Assembly (NCBI RefSeq): GCF_041245805.1
Contig: NZ_CP162490.1
Location: 1 to 64,000, forward strand
Source of the DNA: Xanthomonas sp. DAR 34887
GTDB taxonomy: Bacteria > Pseudomonadota > Gammaproteobacteria > Xanthomonadales > Xanthomonadaceae
Direction: 5' to 3'
DNA length: 64,000 nucleotides
The notes under the pieces were generated by a model, which was not told where the DNA came from, did not search any database, and saw only the letters and a program-made list of their open reading frames with translations. This document shows, in pieces, positions 21,033 through 30,283 of the stretch; position 1 is the first letter of the stretch, and each line of letters starts with the position of its first letter. The position numbers and the translations under genes were made by a program.

Positions 21033-21092
21033 ACCTAACCATTCATCCAAGCCGACGTCGCTTCTCGGCGCGACTTAATTCAGGCGTTAGCT
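21033..21092 (+). other. attC: attC site of a small integron array (site a)
   Basis: A 60-bp site begins with the inverse core ACCTAAC, continues ATTCATCCAAGCCGACG, folds through a central CG-rich arm and ends ACTTAATTCAGGCGTTAGCT with the core GTTAGCT. It matches the sites at 58.9-63.7 kb at most positions. Confidence 0.85.
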
Positions 21093-21098
21093 CCTTCC

Positions 21099-21506
21099 AT
21101 GCCTCGACACCTTCTCATTTCTTGTGCCGTCCTGATCATTGGCCTTCTCGGACGCACGGTCATCGCGCCGTTCTATGAAGATCGGATCGGGCAGTATCTA
21201 TCTCCAGCACTGGGCGTCGGTCTTGTGTCACTCGTTGTTTTGTTTATGCGCCGCAAGCAATGGACATGGCGTTATGCATTCTGGATTGCTTTCTCCAGTG
21301 CAATCATCAACGTTGCATTCTTTCCAACAAGAGAGTTCTATGGCGCACTCACGCCCTATGCGGCTGTCTTTTCTGCCATCGAAATCGCTGGCGGTTCCGC
21401 GTTATTTCTTTCCATGACCCTCTCCCCAGCTACTAAGGCTTGGTTCCGCGTCCAGCCTGGAGCTAACAATGCATTTAAGCAGAGCCCACATCAGGGCGGC
21501 GTGTAA
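21099..21506 (+). CDS. Cassette-borne membrane protein, unknown function
   Basis: The 135-residue protein starts six bases after the attC core, as cassette genes do. It has four likely membrane helices (about 4-22, 34-50, 59-77 and 86-107) and no motif I recognise. Its lower GC content fits a mobile origin. No intact attC follows immediately; the next one is 380 bp further on. Confidence 0.7.
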   Translation: MPRHLLISCAVLIIGLLGRTVIAPFYEDRIGQYLSPALGVGLVSLVVLFMRRKQWTWRYAFWIAFSSAIINVAFFPTREFYGALTPYAAVFSAIEIAGGSALFLSMTLSPATKAWFRVQPGANNAFKQSPHQGGV

Positions 21507-21888
21507 GTGCGCCCTTCGGCTATATTCGCACTCGGGCGCGGCCCTGGATGCGAGCCAGCATAACTCGGACCTTCTCAAAGACGGTCATCTCTGGCGAGTC
21601 GCGCTCCGCAGTTTTGAGGGGCGCTGATCTTTCCAAGGCCACCCAAGTCTGGACAGAGACCTACGCCACTCTAAGAAGTTATACGGCCCGCTAGAAACGC
21701 TGACCTCTCTGGTGAAACGCTGGAAGCACTCGCCAATTCTGCCAAGGCAATAGCTGCTGATGGTGGCAAGGCTCAAATGGCGCCACCGTCGTAACCGGAA
21801 GGCGGATTCGTGTTTAATTCGCTTAACTCTTTCACTCATGAGGGGTGTGACCTACTACATGGTCACGGTCAACTATGACGAGCCTGCC
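21507..21888 (+). other. Degraded cassette DNA between two attC sites
   Basis: No intact ORF is present, but short protein-like fragments survive in different frames (for example DLSGETLEALANSAKAIAAD near 21,700), which suggests one or more decayed cassette genes. Lower GC than the chromosome around it. Confidence 0.4.
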
Positions 21889-21948
21889 CCCTAACAATTC
21901 ATTCAAGCCGACGCCGCTCCGCGGCGCGGCTTAATTCTGCTGCTAGGA
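21889..21948 (+). other. attC: attC site of the small integron array (site b), decayed core
   Basis: It starts CCCTAACAATTCATTCAAGC, has a perfect central CCGCTCCGCGG arm and ends with GCTAGGA where a working site has GTTAGGY. The GTT to GCT change should abolish recombination. Confidence 0.8.
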
Positions 21949-21955
21949 CGTGATG

Positions 21956-22347
21956 CTAGAAGTAACCGCCCTCGGCATCGCGCCAGACCTCGTAGCCGTC
22001 CAGCTCTTCCGCGGCGACCTGGACGGCTGGACGAAGCGTGCTTGCCAACCGGAAAAGGAGGCGATGGAGATCGGCAGATGGCCCATGCCCATCGGGACAT
22101 CGTTCGGCCGTTCCATGCCGGCCATGTACAGGGTGGATTCGTCGATGTGCGCGGGAGGTTGCGGGTACACATTGCTGTAGACGCGGACGTGGACGCCCTG
22201 CGCGTCCAGCTTGAGGATCTTGAGCGGTACGAACCGGCCGTGTTCCTGTTCCGTCACGTACAGGCCGCCCTCTTGCCACTGGTTGGCATTGGCTGATGAA
22301 GCGGCACTTGCCCGTCCAAACAGGAGCGCACGCAATCTTTCGAGCAT
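21956..22347 (-). pseudogene. Small conserved protein with a C-terminal frameshift
   Basis: The frame opening at 22347 (MLERLRALLFGR, preceded by AAGGAG) reads well through VPLKILKLDAQGVHVRVYSN and ISIASFSGWQARFVQ. It then changes to an unlikely Ser/Arg-rich tail. The natural ending (VAAEELDGYEVWRDAEGGYF, stop at 21956) is in another frame, so a one-base shift near 22,030 probably broke the gene. Function unknown. The stop lies 8 bp from a decayed attC, so integron or cassette events may have affected it. A sequencing error is the main alternative. Confidence 0.5.
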
Positions 22348-22457
22348 GTGGTTCTCCTTGATACCGGTGTTGGCGCGCTGGCGCCCTTCCAATGCGCGCT
22401 CCCCGGCGCATACCCGCGCAAGTCTAGCGGCGAAGGGATTCTGGCACGAGTGACTCC

Positions 22458-22847
22458 CTAGGCATCCGCTTGCTGCCTGGCGAACCGCAGCAGGTTGGCG
22501 CCAAGTGCGCTACCGGCCAGGAGCGCGCAGACAAGCACGAGCCATTCCAAAGCCAGCAGAAGTGGTGACGGCATGCCCAGCCATCGTTTGAGCGTCAGCG
22601 CGAACAGCATCGCCAGTGCCACTTGAAGGAACAGTACGGCCCAGGCATGGGTGAGCGGCTTTACCGGCTGGCGGACGGAAAGATGAGCAAATAGCGCCGT
22701 GCATACGAGGAATGAAACTGCCGCGTCGAGGAGCAGAAACGCAATGTCCGTCGTGGATTCAGGGAAGAAAAACCCCTCGGCCAATCCAAGAGCGAATTGC
22801 ACGCCCAACAGCGTGCAGGCGTACTTGAAAACCTTGCTCCAGTTCAT
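22458..22847 (-). CDS. Four-helix membrane protein, unknown function
   Basis: About 129 residues from the ATG at 22847 (MNWSKVFKYACTLLG); an upstream in-frame ATG at 22874 would add nine. Four hydrophobic segments (near 6-22, 33-52, 66-86 and 94-116) account for most of the protein. No family recognised. Confidence 0.55.
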   Translation of the reverse strand: MNWSKVFKYACTLLGVQFALGLAEGFFFPESTTDIAFLLLDAAVSFLVCTALFAHLSVRQPVKPLTHAWAVLFLQVALAMLFALTLKRWLGMPSPLLLALEWLVLVCALLAGSALGANLLRFARQQADA

Positions 22848-22988
22848 GGCGCTCGTCCCGTTCGCATAGCGCATTATGCCGAATGCGAAGTGGCGCCAAC
22901 TGTTCCAGCAAACGCATCATCACGTGCAGCGCGCCGGCGCATTGCCTGGGATGCAATAGTTGCATCCCAGGCAATGCGCAGCGAAGAC

Positions 22989-24005
22989 TCAGCCCTGCGC
23001 CCCGCCATGCTCCACGTGGTACCGCACCGCCTCGGCCACCTCGTTCTTCGAGCCCAGGAACACCGGCACGCGCTGGTGCAACTGCTCGGGTTGCAGGCCC
23101 AGGATGCGCTCGCGGCCGGTGCTGGCGGCGCCGCCGGCCTGTTCCACCAGCAGGCCCATCGGATTGGCTTCGTACATCAGGCGCAGTTTGCCGGCCTTGC
23201 CCGGGTCCTTCTTGTCCCACGGGTAGATGAAAATGCCGCCGCGGGTCAGGATGCGGTGCACGTCGGCGACCATGCTGGCGATCCAGCGCATGTTGAAGTT
23301 CTTGCCGCGCGCGCCTTCGCTGCCGGCCAGCAGGTCGGCGACGTAGCGCTGCATCGGCGCTTCCCAGTGGCGCTGGTTGGACATGTTGATCGCGAATTCG
23401 GCGGTGTCTTCGGGGATGCGCATGTCGGCCTGGGTCAGCAGGAAGCTGCCTTCCTCGCGTTCCAGGGTGAAGGCGTGGGTGCCGTGGCCCAGGGTCAGCA
23501 CCAGCATGGTGCTGGGGCCGTAGATGCAGTAGCCGGCGGCGACCTGGGCGGTGCCGGGCTGCAGGAAGTGTTCGTCGCCGGGCTTGTCGGTGCCGGGCGG
23601 CGCGCGCAGCACCGAGAAGATGGTGCCGACGGAGACGTTGACGTCGATGTTGGAGCTGCCGTCCAGCGGATCGAACAGCAGCAGGAAGTCGCCGCTGGGA
23701 TACTTGTCGGGCACCGGCTGGCTGTGGTCCATCTCCTCCGACGCGCAGGCAGCCAAATGCCCGCCCCAGGCGTTGGCTTCGAGCAGGATGTCGTTGCTGA
23801 GCACGTCCAGCTTCTTCTGCGCTTCGCCCTGCACGTTGCCGGTGCCGGCGTCGCCGAGCACGCCGCCCAGGGCGCCCTTGCTGACCGCGATGGAGATGCG
23901 CTTGCAGGCGCGCGAGACGATGGTGATGAGCTGGCGCAGCTCCGGGCCGATGCGGCCGGCGTGCTGTTCTTCGATCAGGAAGCGGGTCAGCGAGGTTCGC
24001 GACAT
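22989..24005 (-). CDS. fbp: Class I fructose-1,6-bisphosphatase
   Basis: Fbp hydrolyses fructose 1,6-bisphosphate in gluconeogenesis. The 338-residue protein has the class I active-site block [20 protein letters not shown] (metal-binding Asp and Glu residues), EEMDHSQP before it, and a C-terminal GGAAST...[17 protein letters not shown]. It starts [14 protein letters not shown], the usual N-terminus. It precedes the aminotransferase gene on the same strand with a REP variant and that gene's terminator between them. Confidence 0.95.
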   Translation of the reverse strand: MSRTSLTRFLIEEQHAGRIGPELRQLITIVSRACKRISIAVSKGALGGVLGDAGTGNVQGEAQKKLDVLSNDILLEANAWGGHLAACASEEMDHSQPVPDKYPSGDFLLLFDPLDGSSNIDVNVSVGTIFSVLRAPPGTDKPGDEHFLQPGTAQVAAGYCIYGPSTMLVLTLGHGTHAFTLEREEGSFLLTQADMRIPEDTAEFAINMSNQRHWEAPMQRYVADLLAGSEGARGKNFNMRWIASMVADVHRILTRGGIFIYPWDKKDPGKAGKLRLMYEANPMGLLVEQAGGAASTGRERILGLQPEQLHQRVPVFLGSKNEVAEAVRYHVEHGGAQG

Positions 24006-24140
24006 GGGCGCAGGCAGCCTTTCATGGGGGGAGGCGCCTATTGTCGCGGCTGTTGCATGAGATTTCGATTAGCGGGCGAGCGATGGCGTGTAGCGGCGCT
24101 GCATCGCAATGGAGCTTGGCGCGTTCGGAGGAGGTCATGC

Positions 24141-24166
24141 GTCGGGGCTGAAGCCCCTCCCACAAC
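24141..24166 (-). repeat. Single diverged REP element
   Basis: GTCGGGGCTGAAGCCCCTCC is a variant of the dispersed palindrome, with CGG replaced by GGG on both arms so that the stem is kept. Confidence 0.6.
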
Positions 24167-24185
24167 AGGCGGGGTGATGGCGCAC

Positions 24186-24216
24186 AAAAAAAGCCGGAAG
24201 CGCAGGCGCTTCCGGC
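24186..24216 (-). terminator. Rho-independent terminator of the aminotransferase gene
   Basis: Read on the minus strand, an 11-bp GC-rich stem (GCCGGAAGCGC / GCGCTTCCGGC) is followed by seven T. It lies 25 bp after the aminotransferase stop. Confidence 0.9.
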
Positions 24217-24240
24217 TTCGTTTTGCGGTACCGCGCGCGC

Positions 24241-25443
24241 TCAGCCCTTGTGCACGGTGGCCACGGCCTGGGTCACGTAATCCAGGTTCTTCTGGCTCAG
24301 CGCGGCCACGCAGATGCGGCCGGTGCCCACCGCGTAGATGCCGAACTCTTCGCGCAGCCGGTCCACCTGCGCCTTGCTCAGGCCCGAGTAGGAGAACATG
24401 CCGGCCTGCTGCTGGATGAAGCCGAACTCCGGCGCGCCGAGGGCGGCCAGCTTCTGCACCATGCCGGCGCGCAGCGCGTGGATGCGCTCGCGCATCTCGG
24501 TCAGCTCCTGCTCCCACAGCGCGCGCAGCTCGGGGCTGGTGAGCACGCCGGCCACCAGCGCCGCGCCGTGCGTGGACGGGCTGGAGTAGATGGTGCGGAT
24601 GATGCGCTTGACCTGCGACTGCACCGCCTTGCTCTCGGCCGCGCTGGCCGAGACCACCGACAGCGCGCCGACGCGCTCGCCGTACAGCGAGAACGACTTG
24701 GAGTACGAGCTGGCGACCACGTAGCTGTCGATGCCGGCTTCGGCCAGCAGGCGCACCGCATAGGCATCCTCGTCGATGCCCTTGTCGAAGCCCTGGTAGG
24801 CGATGTCGACGAACGGGAACAGGTTGCGTTCCTTCAGCAACGCGGCGACCGTGCGCCACTGCTCCTGGGTCAGGTCGGCGCCGGTCGGGTTGTGGCAGCA
24901 GGCATGCAGCAGCACCACGGTGCCCGGCGCGAGCTTGTTCAGGTCGGCGAGCATGCCGTCGAAGTTCAGGCCGTGCGTGGCCGCATCGAAATAGGTGTAA
25001 TCGACCACGTCGAAGCCGGCGGCCGAGAACACCGCGCGGTGGTTCTCCCAGCTCGGGTTGCTGATGGCGATGGTCGATGTGGACAGCAGCTTCTTCAGCA
25101 GGTCCGCGCCCACGCGCAGCGCGCCGCTGCCGCCGATGGTCTGCGAGGTGGCGACGCGGCCGGCGGCCAGCAGCGGCGACTCGGCGCCGAACAGCAGCTT
25201 CTGCGTGGCCAGGTCGTACGCCGGCAGGCCGTCGATCGGCAGGTAGCCGCGCGGTTTGGCGTCCTGCGCCAGCTGTCGCTCGATCTGCTCGACGGCGCGC
25301 AGCAGCGGGATGCGGCCGCTCTCGTCGTAATAGATGCCCACGCCCAGGTTGACCTTGGTCGGGCGGGGATCGGCGTTGTAGGCCTCGGTCAGGCCCAGGA
25401 TCGGGTCGCCTGGGACCTGTTCCACGTTTGCAAAGAAGGACAC
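24241..25443 (-). CDS. Aspartate/aromatic aminotransferase, class I
   Basis: A 400-residue PLP enzyme of the AspC/TyrB family that transfers amino groups between aspartate or aromatic amino acids and 2-oxoglutarate. It shows MSFFANVEQVPGDPILGLTE at the N-terminus, the cofactor-lysine motif SSYSKSFSLYGERVG, the CCHNPTGADLT block and the C-terminal GRICVAAL arginine that binds the carboxylate. Sequence alone does not choose between AspC and TyrB, so no symbol is given. It has its own terminator. Confidence 0.93.
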   Translation of the reverse strand: MSFFANVEQVPGDPILGLTEAYNADPRPTKVNLGVGIYYDESGRIPLLRAVEQIERQLAQDAKPRGYLPIDGLPAYDLATQKLLFGAESPLLAAGRVATSQTIGGSGALRVGADLLKKLLSTSTIAISNPSWENHRAVFSAAGFDVVDYTYFDAATHGLNFDGMLADLNKLAPGTVVLLHACCHNPTGADLTQEQWRTVAALLKERNLFPFVDIAYQGFDKGIDEDAYAVRLLAEAGIDSYVVASSYSKSFSLYGERVGALSVVSASAAESKAVQSQVKRIIRTIYSSPSTHGAALVAGVLTSPELRALWEQELTEMRERIHALRAGMVQKLAALGAPEFGFIQQQAGMFSYSGLSKAQVDRLREEFGIYAVGTGRICVAALSQKNLDYVTQAVATVHKG

Positions 25444-25857
25444 GGCGGTACTCGTTTGGTGGCGAAAGGTGGGGGCCGGGAGGGACCGGAGCCGGCGCGG
25501 TCAAACGCCCCATCCTAACAAACGCAGGCCTTGCGTGGCGGGGCTTTGCGCCAGGGCGCGTCATCAATCCCCAAGCAGATCGCGCCGCTCGTGTGCGTGC
25601 ACGAGGCAAGCACTAGAAGGCGTGGAGAATGGTTCCATCCGGGCGATGACGTAGCGCCGAGGGCGCACAGGAGCGGCCCTGCGGGCCGGGCCTGTCAGGC
25701 CCCAGCCGGCGCCGCGCGGCTTGACCCGACCACCAGTCAGGCGCTGCGCCACGCAGCACCGGCTGGCGATCTGACAGACCCAACGCGATCTACTCGGGAA
25801 TCGATGACAGGCCCTAGGCCGCGTGCGGCCGGGCGGCGCATGCGCGATGATGCGTGC
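25444..25857. other. Spacer before the TonB-dependent receptor gene
   Basis: About 410 bp lies between the divergent aminotransferase and receptor genes. It is GC-rich with many small hairpins (for example GCGCTGCGCCACGCAGC near 25,742). I looked for a cobalamin riboswitch and for Fur boxes and saw neither. Confidence 0.4.
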
Positions 25858-27978
25858 ATGCCCAATCGCCATCCTCTTGCCTTGCTCTGCGGCCTGTGTG
25901 CCGCGGGGCTGCCGCCCGTCGTCTGCGCCGCCGATGCCGATCCCGCCACCCTGCCGGTCGTGCAGGTGCAGGCCGCACGGGTCAGCGGGGTGGACGATTT
26001 CGACCTGCCGGCGTCGTTGACCGCGATCAGCGTCGGCGACAGCAACCGCACCGGCGTGCAGGTCGCCGAGGCCTTGGCCGGCGTGCCCGGGTTGCTGGCC
26101 CGCGACCGCCAGAACTATGCGCAGGACACGCAACTGTCGATCCGCGGCTTCGGCGCGCGCTCGGCGTTCGGCGTACGCGGCGTGCGCCTGCTGCTGGACG
26201 GCATCCCGGCGACGATGCCGGACGGCCAGGGCCAGCTGTCGCACTTCAACATGCTCGGCGCCGAGCGCATCGAGGTGCTGCGCGGCCCGTTCTCGGCGCT
26301 GTACGGCAACTCCTCCGGCGGCGTGGTGCAACTGTGGAGCGCCGACGGCGCGCCCGACGACCCGTGGCGGCTGCGCAGCACCGTCGGCAGCAATGGCACG
26401 TATAGCGCCGGGGCGCAGCTGCAGGGCCAGCAAGGCGATGTCCACTATAACGTGGCCGCCACCCACTTCCGCACCGACGGCTACCGCGACCACAGCCAGG
26501 CGCGGCGCGAATCGGTCAACGCCAAGTTCGGTTTCGACCTGGCCCCCGGCCGGCGCCTGGACCTGGTGCTGAACTACCTCAATGCGCCGTGGGCGCAGGA
26601 TCCGCTGGGCCTGACCCGCGCCCAGTTCCATGCCGATCCGCAGCAGGCCACCGCGGTGGCGACCCAGTTCGATACGCGCAAGTCCACGCGCCAGGCGCAG
26701 GCCGGGGCGATCTTCACCCAGCAGGTGGACCAGCAGACCTGGCGGCTGATGGGCTACGCCGGGCGCCGCGACGTGCAGCAGTACCTGGCGGTGCCGGTGG
26801 CGGTGCAGGCCAATCCGCTGCATGCCGGCGGGCTGATCGACCTGGACGGCGACTACGGCGGCGTGGACGCGCGCTGGGCGTGGCAGGGCGAGCTCGCCGG
26901 GCGCCCGTTCCAGTTCACCGTCGGCGCCAACGCCGACCGCCAGAAGCAGCACCGCACCGGCTACGAAAACTTCGTCGGCAGCACGCTGGGGGTGAAGGGC
27001 CGGCTACGCCGCGATCAGGAGGACCAGGTACAGAACGTGGACCAGTTCGCCCAGGCCTGGTGGCAGTTCAGCGAGCGCTGGTCGCTGCTGGCCGGCCTGC
27101 GCCACAGCCAGGTGCGCTTCCGTTCCGACGATGCCTACATCGTCGGCCGCAATCCGGACGACAGCGGCAGCACCGACTATGCGGCGACCACGCCGGTGGC
27201 CGGGGTGGTGTTCCGCGCCAGCGACGACCTGCGCTTCTACGCCTCGGCCGGGCGCGGCTTCGAGACGCCGACCTTCAACGAGCTGGGCTATCGCAACGAC
27301 GGTGGCGCCGGCCTGGCGCTGGACCTGTCCGCGGCCAAGAGCGAGAACCTGGAGCTGGGCGCGAAATGGCGCGACCAGGCCGGCGCGGCGTGGGAAGCGG
27401 CGCTGTTCCGCGCCACGACCGACGACGAACTGGCGGTGGCCAGCAACACCAATGGCCGCAGCACCTACCGCAACATCGGCCGCACCCGCCGCCAGGGCGC
27501 CGAAGCCAGCTACCTGCTGCCGCTGGGCGACGCCGCGCAGCTGCAGCTGTCCTACACCTGGTTGCAGGCCACCGTGCGCCAGGCCTACCTGACCTGCGCC
27601 AGCAGCGGCTGCGCCACGCCCACCGCGCAGGTGGCGGCCGGTTCGCGCCTGCCCGGGGTGCCGCGCCAGCAGTTCTTCGCGCGCTGGCAGTGGCAGCCGC
27701 GCGCGTGGCAGTTCGCGGTCGAAGCGGTGGCCGCCGGCGACACCGTGGCCAACGACCTGGCCACCGAAACCGCACCCGGCTATGCGCTGCTGAACCTGGA
27801 GGCCTCGCGCCGCTGGAGCACCGCGCATGGCGCGCTGCGCACCTTCGCGCGCATCGACAACGCGCTCGATCACGCTTACATCGGCTCGGTCATCGTCAAC
27901 GACAGCAACGGCCGCTACTACGAGCCGGGACCGGATCGCGGCTATACGGTCGGGGTGCAGTGGGATTTCGCGCATTGA
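25858..27978 (+). CDS. TonB-dependent outer-membrane receptor
   Basis: The 706-residue receptor has a signal peptide (about 1-24, ending VVCAADAD), a plug domain (about 40-150, with LSIRGFGARSAFGVRGVRLL, DGIPATMPDGQGQ and IEVLRGPFSALYGNSSGG) and a 22-strand barrel ending YTVGVQWDFAH with a terminal aromatic-like residue pattern. Such receptors import siderophores, vitamins or metals using TonB-ExbBD. The ATG at 25858 was chosen because the signal peptide starts there; longer frames run through hairpin-rich leader DNA. The ligand is not evident. Confidence 0.9.
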   Translation: MPNRHPLALLCGLCAAGLPPVVCAADADPATLPVVQVQAARVSGVDDFDLPASLTAISVGDSNRTGVQVAEALAGVPGLLARDRQNYAQDTQLSIRGFGARSAFGVRGVRLLLDGIPATMPDGQGQLSHFNMLGAERIEVLRGPFSALYGNSSGGVVQLWSADGAPDDPWRLRSTVGSNGTYSAGAQLQGQQGDVHYNVAATHFRTDGYRDHSQARRESVNAKFGFDLAPGRRLDLVLNYLNAPWAQDPLGLTRAQFHADPQQATAVATQFDTRKSTRQAQAGAIFTQQVDQQTWRLMGYAGRRDVQQYLAVPVAVQANPLHAGGLIDLDGDYGGVDARWAWQGELAGRPFQFTVGANADRQKQHRTGYENFVGSTLGVKGRLRRDQEDQVQNVDQFAQAWWQFSERWSLLAGLRHSQVRFRSDDAYIVGRNPDDSGSTDYAATTPVAGVVFRASDDLRFYASAGRGFETPTFNELGYRNDGGAGLALDLSAAKSENLELGAKWRDQAGAAWEAALFRATTDDELAVASNTNGRSTYRNIGRTRRQGAEASYLLPLGDAAQLQLSYTWLQATVRQAYLTCASSGCATPTAQVAAGSRLPGVPRQQFFARWQWQPRAWQFAVEAVAAGDTVANDLATETAPGYALLNLEASRRWSTAHGALRTFARIDNALDHAYIGSVIVNDSNGRYYEPGPDRGYTVGVQWDFAH

Positions 27979-28036
27979 GGGGATGATGACTGGGCTCATC
28001 CGCATTGCATCGGTTCACCGCGACTAGGGGGCTGTC

Positions 28037-28687
28037 GTGTATCAGCTTCATCCAAGCGCTGCGCTGCGCGAGCACTTCGGCGACCGCCCCTACCAAGGTG
28101 CGGCGCCGTGGGATGCGGAATTCCTGTTCGTTGGTCTGGATGCGAACTATGCGCCGGACATCGAGTCCAGTCCGGTGTTCGCGGAGGTGCTGCGCTATCA
28201 CCAGGATGGCGCCGATTTCTGGCAGCGCCATGGCGTCCACCATCCGTTTCTGCTGCCGGCGTATCGCGGCGATGGGCGCCGCTATCACCGCAGTTTCGCG
28301 CGCTTGGGCTTCCTTCCACAGGAAGCGGCGCAGGTTTCCTTCGTAGAGTTGCTGCATGTCCCCACGGTCGGGCGCAGCAAGTTGGTGGCGGCGGATCTGG
28401 ACAGCGCGCATCTGCGCATGATCGATGCGGCGATGCGCAATGGGCGCGCGCGTCATGTGTTCGTGTCGGCAGGCGTGGCGCGGCTGATGCGTGCCACGCG
28501 GCTGTTTGCCTGGTTGCCAGCGCAGCCGGCGGCAGGCGCGGTGTTGCCGCTGCTGTTCGCCGATTCGCAGCGACAGATCTACCAGCATCTGCATCTTTCC
28601 AACTACGGCAAGTTCCAGGCGCAGCTCGATCGCGAGGCCGGTGCAGTGGCAGACATGCTGCAGCAGCGGCGAGCGCGCTCCGCTTGA
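28037..28687 (+). CDS. Possible uracil-DNA-glycosylase-fold protein
   Basis: A 216-residue protein from a GTG at 28037. FLFVGLDANYAPDI near the start and VHHPFLLP, RYHRSFARLGF and VELLHVPTVGRS further on resemble the nucleotide-binding strands of uracil-DNA-glycosylase-like domains, but I cannot assign the catalytic residues with confidence. HVFVSAGVARLMR could be the distal strand. No neighbour suggests a role; it follows the receptor gene by 58 bp. Confidence 0.55.
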   Translation: MYQLHPSAALREHFGDRPYQGAAPWDAEFLFVGLDANYAPDIESSPVFAEVLRYHQDGADFWQRHGVHHPFLLPAYRGDGRRYHRSFARLGFLPQEAAQVSFVELLHVPTVGRSKLVAADLDSAHLRMIDAAMRNGRARHVFVSAGVARLMRATRLFAWLPAQPAAGAVLPLLFADSQRQIYQHLHLSNYGKFQAQLDREAGAVADMLQQRRARSA

Positions 28688-28892
28688 GCTCGGACACAGG
28701 GTGCCGCACCTTGGCCGGCGTGCGTTTTTCACAAACAGCCGCTAGCCCCGCTTAGAAAGGAGCACCGATCGAACGGCGGTCCACATGCGGGCAAGCCCGC
28801 TTCCGCGGCCGGCATGCCGCGTGGAATGCCGTCGCGACGGGTGCCGCTGCATGGATGGCCCATGCAGGCGCCGACTTCGCCGAGACCTTGCC

Positions 28893-29384
28893 GTGGAAGA
28901 CAAACTCGATCGGTTGCTGGCCGATATCGCTCGCCTCAAGCAGATGCTCAAGGCAGACAGGACCCCGGCCGAGCGCTTCTTCTGGATCATGGAAAAGACG
29001 CTGGCGCCGCTGGCGATCGCGGTCCTGGGGTTCTACGGCAATGCCGCCGCCGACAAGATTTCCGCAGGGCAACTGGCGCTGGCCAGACTCAGCGTCGAAG
29101 ACAAGCAGGAGGAATTCGCGCGCACGCTGCAGAGCAAGTATGTCGAACTGTTCTATGCCGACATCACCTCGGGCGATCCCGTGCGGCAAGGCAATGCGCT
29201 GGGCCTGCTGCGGCTGATGGACCCGGAGCTGGCGTTGCAGCTGGCGACGTTCGCCACGTCCAATCCCGCCGCGTCGTCGGCGATCAAGGCGCAGGCCGAA
29301 GCCACCCGGAGGCAGATTCGGAGCGACGTTCGTCGCGCTGCGCAAGCGCATGGCGCCGCACCTGCGGCATCCGCGCCGCCGTAG
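28893..29384 (+). CDS. Unknown protein with one central hydrophobic segment
   Basis: About 163 residues from a GTG at 28893. An N-terminal coiled coil (EDKLDRLLADIARLKQMLK) is followed by a membrane segment (about 30-48, LAPLAIAVLGFYGNAAADKI) and a helical region ending in an Ala-rich tail. An ATG at 28785 would add 36 residues of Arg- and Cys-rich sequence unlikely to be coding. No family recognised. Confidence 0.5.
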   Translation: MEDKLDRLLADIARLKQMLKADRTPAERFFWIMEKTLAPLAIAVLGFYGNAAADKISAGQLALARLSVEDKQEEFARTLQSKYVELFYADITSGDPVRQGNALGLLRLMDPELALQLATFATSNPAASSAIKAQAEATRRQIRSDVRRAAQAHGAAPAASAPP

Positions 29385-29638
29385 CGGCCGTGCTACGGAT
29401 GGCCGCTGCCACGCATCCGGAGAGCCGGCTGCCGTCGCTTGGAATGCAAGCGCGCGGAGCGCCAGTCCGATGCCCGAAAAACGCCGCCGCGCCGCGTGCC
29501 GCAAGCGTCTACGAAACGCGCTGCAGCTGTCTACGAATGCCGCCAGCCGCGCTGGCGACGGCATCCGCGCAAGCGCTACGGTATGAAAACCCCCACATCC
29601 GGCAAGTCCACCCATGTCCTGACAGCAGGAGCTTCACC

Positions 29639-30058
29639 ATGGACGAAAACAGCACCGCCACCAGCACGGCCAGCGAAAAGGCCAACAAACCCGCCTTGGC
29701 CGAAGGCGTCAGCGCCACCCTGTACCAAGGCACGTTCGCCGTCGTCAACGGAACCGGCCAGACCATCACCAATGTCAGCGTGAAACACACCTGCGGAAAT
29801 TTCGTCAACACCGCGGTGGCCACGTCGCTGGCGCCCGGCGCGTCGATCGCACCGGTGAAGCTGGAGGCGCAGACCGGTTCCAACGACAATTGGAGCCTGT
29901 CGTTCCAGATGGGCAACGTGTCGCGCAGCCGCAACAGCAAGCAGTGCAACTACCTGCAGAGCGACGCACCGGCGACTTGCGTCATCGCCCTGTACGCGGA
30001 CAACTTCAGCGTGCTGACGCCGCAGAGTTCGCCCTGCCTGAACAACGGCTACGACTGA
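29639..30058 (+). CDS. Unknown beta-rich protein without a signal peptide
   Basis: The 139-residue protein starts at the ATG at 29639, preceded by CAGGAG at good spacing. After a Ser/Thr/Lys-rich N-terminus (1-22) it is rich in predicted beta strands (TLYQGTFAVVNGTGQTITNV; NWSLSFQMGNV) with four cysteines and a C-terminal SSPCLNNGYD. The pattern is that of a small beta-sandwich. No signal peptide or named domain was recognised. Confidence 0.6.
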   Translation: MDENSTATSTASEKANKPALAEGVSATLYQGTFAVVNGTGQTITNVSVKHTCGNFVNTAVATSLAPGASIAPVKLEAQTGSNDNWSLSFQMGNVSRSRNSKQCNYLQSDAPATCVIALYADNFSVLTPQSSPCLNNGYD

Positions 30059-30283
30059 CGGCCGCCGCCATGCCGATGCGCGTGCGCCGGCGAGGCGAGC
30101 GGGTCGGCGCGGTCGCTGTGATGGCGCGTGTGGCGGGGAGCGATGCGAATCGCTCCCCGCCAGCGCCCGCACGGAGCCGAACCCGCGGCGACATGCGGAT
30201 GCAGCGGAGCGGACGCTACACCGGAGGCAAGACGTTGCCGTTCGCGATCCTGCCTGCACCGCCGCTGGCGGCTGCGCAATCGC

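Noticed and set aside
23007..23022. parS-like GCTCCACGTGGTACCG at the 3' end of fbp
   Set aside because: Only the central CCACGTGG matches; both outer arms differ, unlike the three good sites near recF.
25420..25436. parS-like CTGTTCCACGTTTGC at the aminotransferase start
   Set aside because: The right half is absent.
25600..25857. Cobalamin riboswitch upstream of the TonB-dependent receptor
   Set aside because: Some fragments recall the B12 box, but the conserved core segments are not present in order.
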